Source: JAJFUE01 sp039683515
GTDB taxonomy: Bacteria; Sumerlaeota; Sumerlaeia; MVZB01
DNA: 64,000 nucleotides
Direction: 5' to 3'
NCBI GenBank assembly: GCA_039683515.1
Contig: JBDKRG010000010.1
Coordinates: 62,001-126,000 of the forward strand
The stretch's first letter is position 1. Each line of letters begins with the position of its first letter. The notes beneath the pieces were generated by a model, which was given only the letters and a program-made list of their open reading frames with translations, was not told where the DNA came from and made no database searches. Both the position numbers and the translations under genes were made by a program. Below are positions 7,764-15,081 of this stretch, piece after piece.

Positions 7764-8387
7764 ATGTCGGGCCGTAAGACAAAAAAAACGCATAATGTGA
7801 TTAATGATGCTGTAAATGAAGTAAAAACAATGCTGCGAGAAAATGAAAAATTTGAAAGTCAATCACAAGAAAGTGCCCCAAAACCAGCATGTAGGCGCGA
7901 TCAGCGGACCTGCGTCAAGCCGGTCACGCTCGAGCCGGGCCGGTATTACCGGTTCGGGATCAACTCCAGCGAATATCACAACTTCAAGAGCGTCGAGGGG
8001 ATCCCGGTCGAGCCGATCTCGGTTTATTTCACGACCAGGGGCGCCGCGCCCGAACTCGAAGCGAAAATGCGCAAGCCCCGGGTGGTCTCGATGGATCCGC
8101 CCAACGGCGCGACCGGCGTCGACCCGAATACCGCCGAGTTGCGCGTGACGTTCGACGTCCCGATGGGCGCGGGGTTCTCGTGGTGCGGCGGCGGGAGCGA
8201 TTATCCCGAAGTCCCCGAAGGCGTCGGCGCCCGCTGGAGCGAGGACCGCAAGACCTGCACGCTCCCGGTCAAGCTCAAGCCGGGCTGGCAGTACAGCCTG
8301 AGTCTCAACAATGTCTCGTTCAACAACTTCATGAGCGAAGCCGGCATCCCGCTCGAGCCGGTCGCGTATGGCTTCAAAACCAAGTGA
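7764..8387 (+). CDS. Chimeric/truncated Big_5 (SbsA Ig-like) domain protein at the island edge
   Basis: The GC-rich part encodes the C-terminal half of one Big_5-type Ig-like domain (from DQRTC to YFTTRG) and one complete domain (VSMDPPNGATGVDPNTAEL to YGFKTK), closely resembling the repeats of the gene at 8634. The first half-domain lacks its usual start (MEPANGA...GGGFSW...RWSDD). It is preceded in frame by about 43 Lys/Asn/Glu-rich residues encoded by AT-rich DNA with no signal peptide. The composition break at about 7885-7900 coincides with the point where the domain is cut. I read this as a secreted protein gene whose 5' part was replaced by the island. The ATG at 7764 is one choice; a TTG at 7737 is also in frame. 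Expression of the fusion is uncertain. Confidence 0.6.
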   Translation: MSGRKTKKTHNVINDAVNEVKTMLRENEKFESQSQESAPKPACRRDQRTCVKPVTLEPGRYYRFGINSSEYHNFKSVEGIPVEPISVYFTTRGAAPELEAKMRKPRVVSMDPPNGATGVDPNTAELRVTFDVPMGAGFSWCGGGSDYPEVPEGVGARWSEDRKTCTLPVKLKPGWQYSLSLNNVSFNNFMSEAGIPLEPVAYGFKTK

Positions 8388-8409
8388 CAAGAAAGTGGGG
8401 GACCTGCCG

Positions 8410-8595
8410 ATGCCAAAGTGCCCGTATTGCGATGAGCCGGTTACGCTGAATGAAGATGCGCGTGACCCACAAAATGAGGTCCAGAAAGAAGTCAAGGGAA
8501 CGATCAAAAAGGAAGTGATGTATTATTGTCCGCATTGCCAAAAAGTGCTTGGGTTCGGCTTTTTCATGGGTGGGGTGTTGACGGGCCGGCCATAA
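8410..8595 (+). CDS. Small zinc-ribbon protein
   Basis: 61 residues from the ATG at 8410, preceded by GGGGGAC; a longer in-frame start at 8368 would overlap the previous gene by 20 bases and is less likely. Two CPxC knuckles (CPYC near the N terminus, CPHC near residue 44) form a typical four-cysteine zinc ribbon, separated by a charged, Glu/Lys-rich linker. A Gly/Phe-rich tail follows. No enzyme motif is present. Such small ribbons often bind nucleic acid or protein partners, but no specific role can be given. Confidence 0.6.
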   Translation: MPKCPYCDEPVTLNEDARDPQNEVQKEVKGTIKKEVMYYCPHCQKVLGFGFFMGGVLTGRP

Positions 8596-8633
8596 GTTTA
8601 GTTCAAAATAATATGCACATGCTGGAGGAAATC

Positions 8634-9878
8634 ATGGGCCAGAAAATCAGTGTGCGGCGGCGTTGTGCCTGGGGTTGGGCGGCGCTCATTCTGCTGGCGG
8701 CGTTGTGCCTGCCGGTCGCGGCGCAGACGGCGAGCAAGCGCGGCGCGCCGGAGGCGGCCGCCGACGCAATGCTGGACCGCGCCGAGGCGCTTTACGCGCA
8801 AAAGCAGTATCCCAACGCGATCCCGGTCTACCAGGAGATCTTCAACAAGTATCCGCAATGGAATTATGCCGCGCACGCGCTGATGATGATCGGCGTCTGC
8901 CAGGATGCGATGGGCCAGAAGGACAAGGCGATCGAGTCGCTCAAATTCGAGATCGAGAAATACCCGGCCGTGCGCGGGTTTTCCGACACCGGTTACATGA
9001 TGCTGGTCGCGGCGTATCAGTCCGCCGGCAAAAACGACGAGGCCCGGGAAGTCGCCGGGCGCTATCGGACGCTCGTGGCGCAGGGCGCGCTCGCCCCGCC
9101 GGATTTCAACAACCGGATGTATCAGAACACGATCGGCAAGCTGGACGCGGCCGCGACGGCCCAGCCCGCGCCGAATCCGACCCCGGCGGCCACCCGGGCG
9201 CCGGCCCGGCAGCCGGCCGATCCCTCCGGTCCGCCGAAGATCGTGTCGATGGAGCCGGCCAACGGCGCCGCCGATGTCGACCCCGCCGCCGTCAAGGAAC
9301 TGAAGGTCGAATTCGACATGCCGATGGGCGGCGGGTTCTCGTGGACCGGCGGCGGGCCGAACTTCCCCCAGATCCCGGAGGGGCAGCGGCCGCGCTGGAG
9401 CGACGACCGCATGACCTGCTACCTGCCGGTCCTGCTCAAGTCGGGCTGGCAATACCGGCTGGGGCTCAACAGCAAGTCGCACAAGAATTTCAGGAGCCAG
9501 GCGGGCGTTCCGCTCACCCCGGTCCTCTACCAGTTCTCGACCTCGGGCACGCCCCCGCCCGCCCCGCAGATCGTGTCGATGGAGCCGGCCAACGGCGCGG
9601 CCGACGTCGACGCCGCCGCCGTCAAGGAACTGAAGGTAGAATTCGACGTGCCGATGGGCGGCGGGTTCTCGTGGTGCGGCGGCGGCGATCATTACCCCAC
9701 CGTCCCGCAGGGTCAGCGGCCGCGCTGGAGCGACGACCGCAAGACCTGCTACCTCCCGGTCCAGCTCAAGCCGGGGTGGAGTTACCAGCTCGGGCTGAAC
9801 AGCCCCTCGTTCCAGAATTTCCGAAGCGCCGACGGCATCCCCCTGTCGCCGGTTTTGTATGAGTTCCGGACGAAATAA
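8634..9878 (+). CDS. Secreted TPR protein with two Big_5 (SbsA Ig-like) domains
   Basis: 414 residues from the ATG at 8634, chosen because GGAGG lies 5 bases upstream and a signal peptide follows at once (RRRCAWGWAALILLAALCLPVAAQ). Residues about 35-140 are tetratricopeptide repeats (AEALYAQKQYPNAIPVYQEI; ALMMIGVCQDAMGQKDKAIE). A Pro/Ala linker leads to two nearly identical Big_5-type domains, each beginning IVSMEPANGAADVD and containing MGGGFSW and RPRWSDDR, a duplicated unit. Big_5 domains are bacterial Ig-like folds in surface and secreted proteins. It shares the domain with the truncated gene at 7764, so the region looks like a locally duplicated family. Probable location is periplasm or cell surface; substrate unknown. 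Confidence 0.75.
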   Translation: MGQKISVRRRCAWGWAALILLAALCLPVAAQTASKRGAPEAAADAMLDRAEALYAQKQYPNAIPVYQEIFNKYPQWNYAAHALMMIGVCQDAMGQKDKAIESLKFEIEKYPAVRGFSDTGYMMLVAAYQSAGKNDEAREVAGRYRTLVAQGALAPPDFNNRMYQNTIGKLDAAATAQPAPNPTPAATRAPARQPADPSGPPKIVSMEPANGAADVDPAAVKELKVEFDMPMGGGFSWTGGGPNFPQIPEGQRPRWSDDRMTCYLPVLLKSGWQYRLGLNSKSHKNFRSQAGVPLTPVLYQFSTSGTPPPAPQIVSMEPANGAADVDAAAVKELKVEFDVPMGGGFSWCGGGDHYPTVPQGQRPRWSDDRKTCYLPVQLKPGWSYQLGLNSPSFQNFRSADGIPLSPVLYEFRTK

Positions 9879-9923
9879 ACGGGGCGGCATTTCATCAGGC
9901 AAGTCTCCCTCCCACCCCAGGGC

Positions 9924-9975
9924 GAGGATTTGACGGGTTGAGTTGTCCCGCCAAATCCTCCGCTCTGTTTTCCCC
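9924..9975 (+). terminator. Imperfect terminator-like hairpin after the TPR/Big_5 gene; rest of the 305-bp spacer
   Basis: Arms at 9924-9937 (GAGGATTTGACGGG) and 9947-9960 pair over 14 bp with one mismatch, followed by CTCTGTTTT. It lies just past the stop at 9878. The remaining spacer to 10183 holds an AT alternation (TATATATATATA near 10030) and no gene that I can support. Confidence 0.45.
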
Positions 9976-10183
9976 GGTCCCGTTCCGCGATCCGCCATCT
10001 AAAAATCCGGTTCCTCATGCTAAAATGGTATATATATATAGACGATGAATTAGGCAGAAACGGTCCCCCGGCCGGTTTCGTGCTTCTTTCGCGTATTTCG
10101 TGGTTGAAAATTCTTGTGAATAGATCACGTTCGTTGCTTAATATGGCCGGGTTAGAGCGCTTTTGAAGGCAGGAGCGATTTTC

Positions 10184-11647
10184 ATGACAGCACGATCCCA
10201 GGGAACGATCCGTCGGAGCGCGTGGGCCATGCTCGCGGCCCTGATCATGGTGTGCATCGCCGGCGCGCAGGGCAGCCTGACGCCGACCAACGCCACCGTT
10301 CAGGTCAGCACCATTTCGCAAACCGACCCCCATCCCACGACGTACAACTGGGAGGGCGAAGTTCCGGTCGTCAAGGAACCGGGCGCGAATTATTACGCGT
10401 TCTATTACACCGGCACGGTCGGCCCCGATGCCCGCGTTCCCGATGGGACCGCGATCATGCGCATCCCGGTCAAGCTCAATGACTGGTCCTCCAACAAGCG
10501 CTGGATCGTCGCCCAGTTGACCATGTATTACCAGCAGGCCCATAACCTGCCGGCGACGGCGCTGCAGGAATATCAGGCCGGACCGCTCGCGGCGGCTCCG
10601 GGCGCCCCGGCCGCTCCCCAGCCGGGCCAGCAGCCGGGCCAGCAGCCGGGCGCCGGCGCTTTCCCCGGCGCTCCCGCCCCCGGCTTCGGCGCGCCGTCTC
10701 CCCAGCCCCAGGCGCAGCCGCAGCAGCCCCAGGGCGAACCCGAGGAACCCCAGAACGACGAAATGCGGGACGACGAGGAAGCGATGGCGCCGGGCGTGCC
10801 TGGCGGCGGCGGCGGGGGCGGCACGCTTGCCGCCGCGTTCGACCCTAAGGTCGCGGCCGAGTGGACCTTCTACTACGACCAGTTCGTGCTGTGGCAGTAT
10901 TACTGCGCGCGCACCCTTCTCAACAACCAGGACCTGATCGAGCAGCTTCCCCCCAGCCAGCGGACTCAGACCCAGCTGCTCGTCACCCAGATTTCGGGCC
11001 TCACCCCGCAATCGCTGCGCGCCGGCACGCTGAGCCAGTCGCAGCGCCAGGCGCAGATGGCCCAGCTCGGCCCCCAGGGCCGCGCCCAGATGGCCGGCGA
11101 CATGTCGCAGTTCAACAGCCAGTACATGAATCAGTCCGATGTCGACTTCATGACCGGCCAGGGCGGCGCCCCCGGCGGCATGGGCGGCATGGGCATGGGC
11201 GGCGGCACGATGCTGGAGGCCCAGCAGATCACCATGCTGCGCGAAAAGTTCGAGCCGCTGCGCGATTTCGCGTCCCAGGCGACCGGCTCCAAGACCAAGG
11301 CCGAGGAATACCGCGAGAAATTCCAGAACGCCGCCAAGCAGCTCGACGAGCAGGTCTACACCCAGTTCATGGAGATGCTCAAGGGGATCGACCAGCGCCA
11401 GGTCGGCAACGAAAACTACGAGAAGTGGATGAAGGAAAAACGCCAGGAAGTCTCGACCTACGCCGACACGTGGCGCAAGCTCGAGCACGGCGAGACGATG
11501 ATGATCAACGACACGATGTTCCTCGTTTCCAAGGAGAAGCTCGAGTCGGTTCCCAATGAGACCATCAACATCGTCAAGCGCGAGCGCCTCACCCCGGCCG
11601 ACCTGCTCAACCCCGACGGCACGGTTCGCCAGCCCGAAAACAAGTGA
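10184..11647 (+). CDS. Secreted low-complexity Pro/Gln/Gly-rich protein, unknown function
   Basis: 487 residues from the ATG at 10184; AGGAG eight bases upstream supports this over the in-frame codon at 10163. An N-terminal signal peptide ends near GAQGS. A folded-looking segment follows (about 30-130), then a long linker rich in Pro, Gln, Ala and Gly (PQPGQQPGQQPG), an acidic patch (EEPQNDEMRDDEEA), a poly-Gly run, and a C-terminal helical part rich in Gln, Met and Lys (about 220-487). No known domain is recognised. A strong terminator follows, so it is probably transcribed alone. The low-complexity linkers suggest an envelope-spanning or surface protein, which is speculation. Confidence 0.65.
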   Translation: MTARSQGTIRRSAWAMLAALIMVCIAGAQGSLTPTNATVQVSTISQTDPHPTTYNWEGEVPVVKEPGANYYAFYYTGTVGPDARVPDGTAIMRIPVKLNDWSSNKRWIVAQLTMYYQQAHNLPATALQEYQAGPLAAAPGAPAAPQPGQQPGQQPGAGAFPGAPAPGFGAPSPQPQAQPQQPQGEPEEPQNDEMRDDEEAMAPGVPGGGGGGGTLAAAFDPKVAAEWTFYYDQFVLWQYYCARTLLNNQDLIEQLPPSQRTQTQLLVTQISGLTPQSLRAGTLSQSQRQAQMAQLGPQGRAQMAGDMSQFNSQYMNQSDVDFMTGQGGAPGGMGGMGMGGGTMLEAQQITMLREKFEPLRDFASQATGSKTKAEEYREKFQNAAKQLDEQVYTQFMEMLKGIDQRQVGNENYEKWMKEKRQEVSTYADTWRKLEHGETMMINDTMFLVSKEKLESVPNETINIVKRERLTPADLLNPDGTVRQPENK

Positions 11648-11670
11648 CCGGCCGATTTGAAAACCCCCAG

Positions 11671-11706
11671 GCCGCCGAACGTCCAGGTTCGGCGGCTTGT
11701 TTATTC
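11671..11706 (+). terminator. Intrinsic terminator
   Basis: A perfect 10-bp stem (11671-11680 with 11687-11696, GCCGCCGAAC arm) with a 6-base loop is followed by TTGTTTATT. It lies 23 bases after the stop at 11647 and directly before the ATG at 11707 of the next gene. Confidence 0.8.
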
Positions 11707-12600
11707 ATGATTCATCTTCCGAAATACCTGCTCGCGACGGCATGCATGTGTTTTGCCGTTGCCTTGGCCGCCGAGCCCCCCGCCCACAAGCGCATCGTCT
11801 CGATCGGGCCGAACGTGACGGAGACGATTTGCGCCCTCGGCGCGCGGGACCGCCTCGTCGGCGTGAGCGAGTTCTGCTCGTATCCGCCCGAGGTGAAAAA
11901 ACTGCGCCAGGTGGGCGGGCCGGCCAACCCCAGGTTCGAAACGATCAGCGCGCTGCGCCCCGACCTGATCGTCATGCAGTTCGCCACGCCGGCCGTCAGG
12001 TCGTTCGCCGCCGAGCGCGGCATCGAACTGGCCGAGGTTCACATGGACACGATCGCGACGATCGAGCGCGATATCGGCCGGCTCGGCGCGCTGCTGGGCC
12101 GCGAGGACGCCGCCGCCTCGATCACCACCCGCATGCGCCGCGACCTCGACGAGTTGCGCCGGCGCGTCGCCAGGATCCCCGAGGCCGGACGCCCGCTCGT
12201 GTTCCTCAGCGTCGAGCGCCAGGGCGGTTCGCTGGCCGGCGTCCTGACCGCCTCGGACAGGAGTTTCCTCGGCGAGGCGCTGGCACTCGCCGGCGGGCGC
12301 AACGCCTTCGGCGACGACCCGCGCCTCTACGGCGAGGTCTCGCGCGAGCGGCTGGTGGCGCGCCGCCCCGAGGTGATCCTCGAGCTGCGCGGCCATGAGG
12401 TGACCGACGGGCGCGAGCGCGACCGGCTCGTCCGCGACTGGGACGCCATGGCGTCGCTGCCGGCCGTCGCCAACAAAAAGATATACGTCCTCGGCGGCGA
12501 GGACCTGCTCGTGCCCGGCCCGCGCCTGGCCCGCACGGTGCGCGCCATCCACGACGCCATCTACTCGTCCTTGGGCCGGTCCACCACCTCGACGTGGTGA
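11707..12600 (+). CDS. BtuF-like periplasmic substrate-binding protein (cobalamin/siderophore type)
   Basis: 297 residues from the ATG at 11707; longer in-frame starts would run through the terminator hairpin. A signal peptide (LLATACMCFAVALAAE) leads into a Peripla_BP_2 domain. Hallmarks are RIVSIGPNVTETICALG near the N terminus, YPPEVKKLRQVGG, LRPDLIV, a long linking helix (about 110-150) and the C-terminal FGDDPRLYGEVSRE/VILEL block. BtuF proteins deliver vitamin B12 to BtuCD; relatives carry haem or siderophores, and the ligand cannot be chosen here. No permease or ATPase gene is adjacent, which is unusual for an importer. The last 40 bases overlap the convergent DUF2723 gene. Confidence 0.82.
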   Translation: MIHLPKYLLATACMCFAVALAAEPPAHKRIVSIGPNVTETICALGARDRLVGVSEFCSYPPEVKKLRQVGGPANPRFETISALRPDLIVMQFATPAVRSFAAERGIELAEVHMDTIATIERDIGRLGALLGREDAAASITTRMRRDLDELRRRVARIPEAGRPLVFLSVERQGGSLAGVLTASDRSFLGEALALAGGRNAFGDDPRLYGEVSRERLVARRPEVILELRGHEVTDGRERDRLVRDWDAMASLPAVANKKIYVLGGEDLLVPGPRLARTVRAIHDAIYSSLGRSTTSTW

Positions 12601-14318
12601 ATGTAGAAATTGGCGAGATTTTCCCGGAACTCCTCGCGCGACATCGCCGCCAGAGCCGGGTTGGGCGTGAGCTCCCAGACCGATGACGTCGGCAGTTGCG
12701 TGTTGGGCTTGGTGTATTTCCGGTAGACGGGCCCCGGCGGCACCGTGGCGACGAGCCTGGGCGAGAAATACTGCTCCAGGATGACGTCGTCATAGGCGAC
12801 GAACACCCGTTTGCCCGCCTTCAGGCACGGCAGGACCGCGTTGTAAATCAGGTCGATGTCCCAATCGAGCTTCGAGGTCGGCTCGCGCGAGATGACCTTG
12901 ACCGGCGGGCGAGGCCGTCCCGCCGCCTCGAAATAGCGCTCGTACCACCCCTCGAGCAGAAAGCCGGTCGCGATGACCGAGACGTCGGGCCGTTTGCCGA
13001 GCGCCGTCTGGTAATACCACAGCGAGAAAATCGAGTTGTCGCCCTCCAGCAGCAGCACGGCGTCCCGCGGCAGCGCCTTCATCACCGCCGCCGCGTAGCG
13101 GTCCGGCATCACGTCGAACGATTTGTCGATCGCCGGGTATTTCGCCCAGAACATGAAAGCCGCCAGCAGCGCCGGCGCGACGGCCAGCCATTTCGGCGCG
13201 ATCGTGTGGCGCCTGACGACCAAGCCACCCGCCTCGACCCAACCGATGGCGAGCGCCGGCAGCGCCGGCAGGAAATACGCGTCGATGTCGCTGATCTGGT
13301 AGTAGACCGAGTAACAGAACGTCGCCACCAGCGTGAACATCAGCCCGACGCCGAACGCGGGCCGCCGCCGCGCGAGCAGGACGAGCCCCGCGATTGCCGG
13401 CGCCATGATCGCCACGCCGACGGCCGCCGTCATCCAGCCCGGCCCCTTGGGCAGCCACTGATCGCCCCACCACGTCATCCAGCGGATGCTGCCGTTGTGC
13501 CACCCGCCGGACTGCCACAGCTCGCGGTTCATCATCCGGTACTGGCCCCCGCTCAGGACCCACAGGACGTTCTCCAGCGTGCGCGGATCGCCCCAGTTCA
13601 TCCCCGGATTGGCCCGCGCCCGGAGCGGCAGGTAAACAAACCCCGCCAGCATGACGAGCCAGCTGAAAAAGCAGGCGGCGACGTAACCGACCCGGCGCGC
13701 CCACGACCCCTGCCACGACCACTCGAGGACGAGCAGCGCGACGAGCGGGTACAGCGCCAGGATCGAGTAGTGGTTGAGCGAGGCGAGGCCGGTGACGGCG
13801 CCCAGGGCGATCCCGCGGCCCAGCCCCGGCCTGGAATCGGACGGCGCCCAGCCGATGCTCAGGACCGCCACGCACAGGGCGTAGGTGAGCGGATAAACCT
13901 CGGTGATCGTCGCGTGTTCCCAGATGGTGGTGCCGCTGGCGATGATCATCGCCAGGCCGGCCGCGATCGCGAACGTCCGGAAGTTCCTCACGGCCATCAC
14001 CCGCAGCAGCAGCAGGATCGTCAGCCCGCTTGCCGCCGCCAGCAGGATCGCGTTGAGGATCGTGGTCGCGCGCCCCGGCTCCATCCAGCCCATCAGCCGG
14101 ATCGCGAGGTGGCCGACGACCATGTACAGCGGGTAGCCGGTCGGGTGCGCGACGCCGAGGACCTTGGCCGCCGTCGCCAGTTCCATCCCGTCCCCCCACC
14201 ATGCGTTCGGCGCGGCGGTCGCGACGTAAACGCAGAGGATCGCCGCGGCGACGAGCCACGCAAGAGCCGTCCACAGCCATTTGAGGCCGGCGGGTTGTGT
14301 ATCTGGCATTGAATTCAT
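12561..14318 (-). CDS. DUF2723 multi-pass membrane protein (GT-C-like)
   Basis: 585 residues from the ATG at 14316-14318; the frame stays open further upstream, but that stretch is not hydrophobic and resembles spacer. The protein has a signal-anchor helix and many membrane segments over residues 1-430. It carries the DUF2723 hallmark: WGDGMELATAAKVLGVAHPTG followed by YPLYMVVG, where the acidic residues and HPxGYP lie in the first outside loop. Distant relatives are GT-C enzymes such as protein O-mannosyltransferases, which transfer sugars from lipid carriers. The C-terminal 150 residues are soluble. The gene converges on and overlaps the BtuF-like gene by 40 bases. Sugar-transfer activity is inferred from family similarity only. 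Confidence 0.75.
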   Translation of the reverse strand: MNSMPDTQPAGLKWLWTALAWLVAAAILCVYVATAAPNAWWGDGMELATAAKVLGVAHPTGYPLYMVVGHLAIRLMGWMEPGRATTILNAILLAAASGLTILLLLRVMAVRNFRTFAIAAGLAMIIASGTTIWEHATITEVYPLTYALCVAVLSIGWAPSDSRPGLGRGIALGAVTGLASLNHYSILALYPLVALLVLEWSWQGSWARRVGYVAACFFSWLVMLAGFVYLPLRARANPGMNWGDPRTLENVLWVLSGGQYRMMNRELWQSGGWHNGSIRWMTWWGDQWLPKGPGWMTAAVGVAIMAPAIAGLVLLARRRPAFGVGLMFTLVATFCYSVYYQISDIDAYFLPALPALAIGWVEAGGLVVRRHTIAPKWLAVAPALLAAFMFWAKYPAIDKSFDVMPDRYAAAVMKALPRDAVLLLEGDNSIFSLWYYQTALGKRPDVSVIATGFLLEGWYERYFEAAGRPRPPVKVISREPTSKLDWDIDLIYNAVLPCLKAGKRVFVAYDDVILEQYFSPRLVATVPPGPVYRKYTKPNTQLPTSSVWELTPNPALAAMSREEFRENLANFYIHHVEVVDRPKDE

Positions 14319-14490
14319 TGACAGCTTGCTCCGGGGGGATTGGCTGGAATGGGTCGCAATTCGGAACGTCCCCGCCCCTCCATGGATAGTACCAATGAAA
14401 GTAGAGTCAATCCAGATCGAAGATGGCCCCCGCGGCAATCGCCCGTGGGGCGACTAGGCCAATAGGATGGGTTTCTTCTCTTTTCACTTT

Positions 14491-14516
14491 GGTCCTTTAG
14501 GTCCTTTGGGTCCTTT
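14491..14516. repeat. Nonamer tandem repeat (GGTCCTTTA-type) in a 298-bp spacer
   Basis: Three consecutive 9-mers GGTCCTTTA, GGTCCTTTG, GGTCCTTT lie in the divergent spacer between the DUF2723 gene and ruvX. Similar 9-bp units (AGGACCCAT type) recur at 33050-33080, 36285-36327 and 45774-45806. No gene is seen in 14319-14616. Confidence 0.7.
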
Positions 14517-14619
14517 CTCAACCCATCACCAGTTTTCGAACCGCGAAGGGCCGGGGCGCCGGCTCGAGCCGCGGGGCGAGACGGGTTGCAACACTACTTG
14601 GTTTGTGTGACATTGGGTG

Positions 14620-15081
14620 ATGGATCGGCCCGACGGATTTGCCATGACCCAACCCAAACACAACCTGCCCGGCCGCGACGAGGTCGTCGCGCTGGCGCTC
14701 CTCGGCGTCGACTGGGGGGAGCGGCGGATCGGGCTGGCGTTCAAGCCCGCCGGCCAGGACTGGGCGCTGCCCCGGGCCGTCCTCGAGACCCGCGCCGAGG
14801 CCGACGCCGTCGCCTCGATGCGCCGCGTGATCGCCGAGAGCGGCGCCAACGCCGTCGTGGTCGGCCTTCCCGTCAATCCGGACCCGATGATGGTGCGGCG
14901 CGTCAAAAAATTCTGCCGCAAGGTGCGCGAGGGAACGGCCGGCGTGCGCTGGTTTTTTGCCGATGAAAACTTGACCTCGAGCGAGGCCGATTCGATAAGT
15001 CTGGATAGGGGGCGCCGCCGCCCGACGGACGACCTTGCCGCCAAGCTGATCGTGGAGACGTTTGTCAACCAATGCCGCTGA
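14620..15081 (+). CDS. ruvX: Putative pre-16S rRNA nuclease / Holliday junction resolvase-like protein RuvX (YqgF)
   Basis: 153 residues from ATG 14620 (a GTG directly before is also possible, and ATG 14644 is the shortest option). The N-terminal core GVDWGERRIGLAF contains the conserved Asp of the YqgF/RNase H fold; VVGLPVNPD matches the family's VGLP motif; DENLTSSEAD holds the second acidic residue; DDLAAKLIVETF gives the final conserved Asp. YqgF trims the 5' end of 16S rRNA precursor in E. coli. Length matches the family. The stop overlaps the start of the next gene by 10 bases, so the pair is co-transcribed. Confidence 0.88.
   Translation: MDRPDGFAMTQPKHNLPGRDEVVALALLGVDWGERRIGLAFKPAGQDWALPRAVLETRAEADAVASMRRVIAESGANAVVVGLPVNPDPMMVRRVKKFCRKVREGTAGVRWFFADENLTSSEADSISLDRGRRRPTDDLAAKLIVETFVNQCR

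Larger units (their letters stand above)
3300..7890. other. AT-rich genomic island carrying a RiPP-like radical SAM locus
   Basis: Between about 3300 and 7890 the DNA becomes visibly AT-rich, with runs such as ATTTAATATT and AT-ending codons, against a strongly GC-rich background on both sides. All four genes inside run on the minus strand and form one functional set: radical SAM enzyme, Cys/Asn-rich substrate candidate, partial SPASM protein and membrane-anchored protein. No transposase, integrase or tRNA was seen at the edges. An 8-bp inverted match (TTTGGGGC at 3360-3367, GCCCCAAA at 7875-7882) lies near the two composition breaks but is too short to call ends. The composition and the in-frame disruption at the right edge argue for horizontal acquisition. 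Confidence 0.75.

Noticed and set aside
3360..7882. Inverted 8-mer TTTGGGGC/GCCCCAAA as ends of the AT-rich island
   Set aside because: Position fits the composition breaks but 8 bp with no further similarity or recombinase is not enough.
9782..11488. 568-residue minus-strand ORF
   Set aside because: Mirror of the plus-strand secreted protein; low-complexity Leu/Gly/Arg content and no start signal.
12696..14312. 538-residue plus-strand ORF opposite the DUF2723 gene
   Set aside because: Composition is Arg/Asp/Gln-rich without hydrophobic core; the minus strand has clear membrane helices and the DUF2723 motif.
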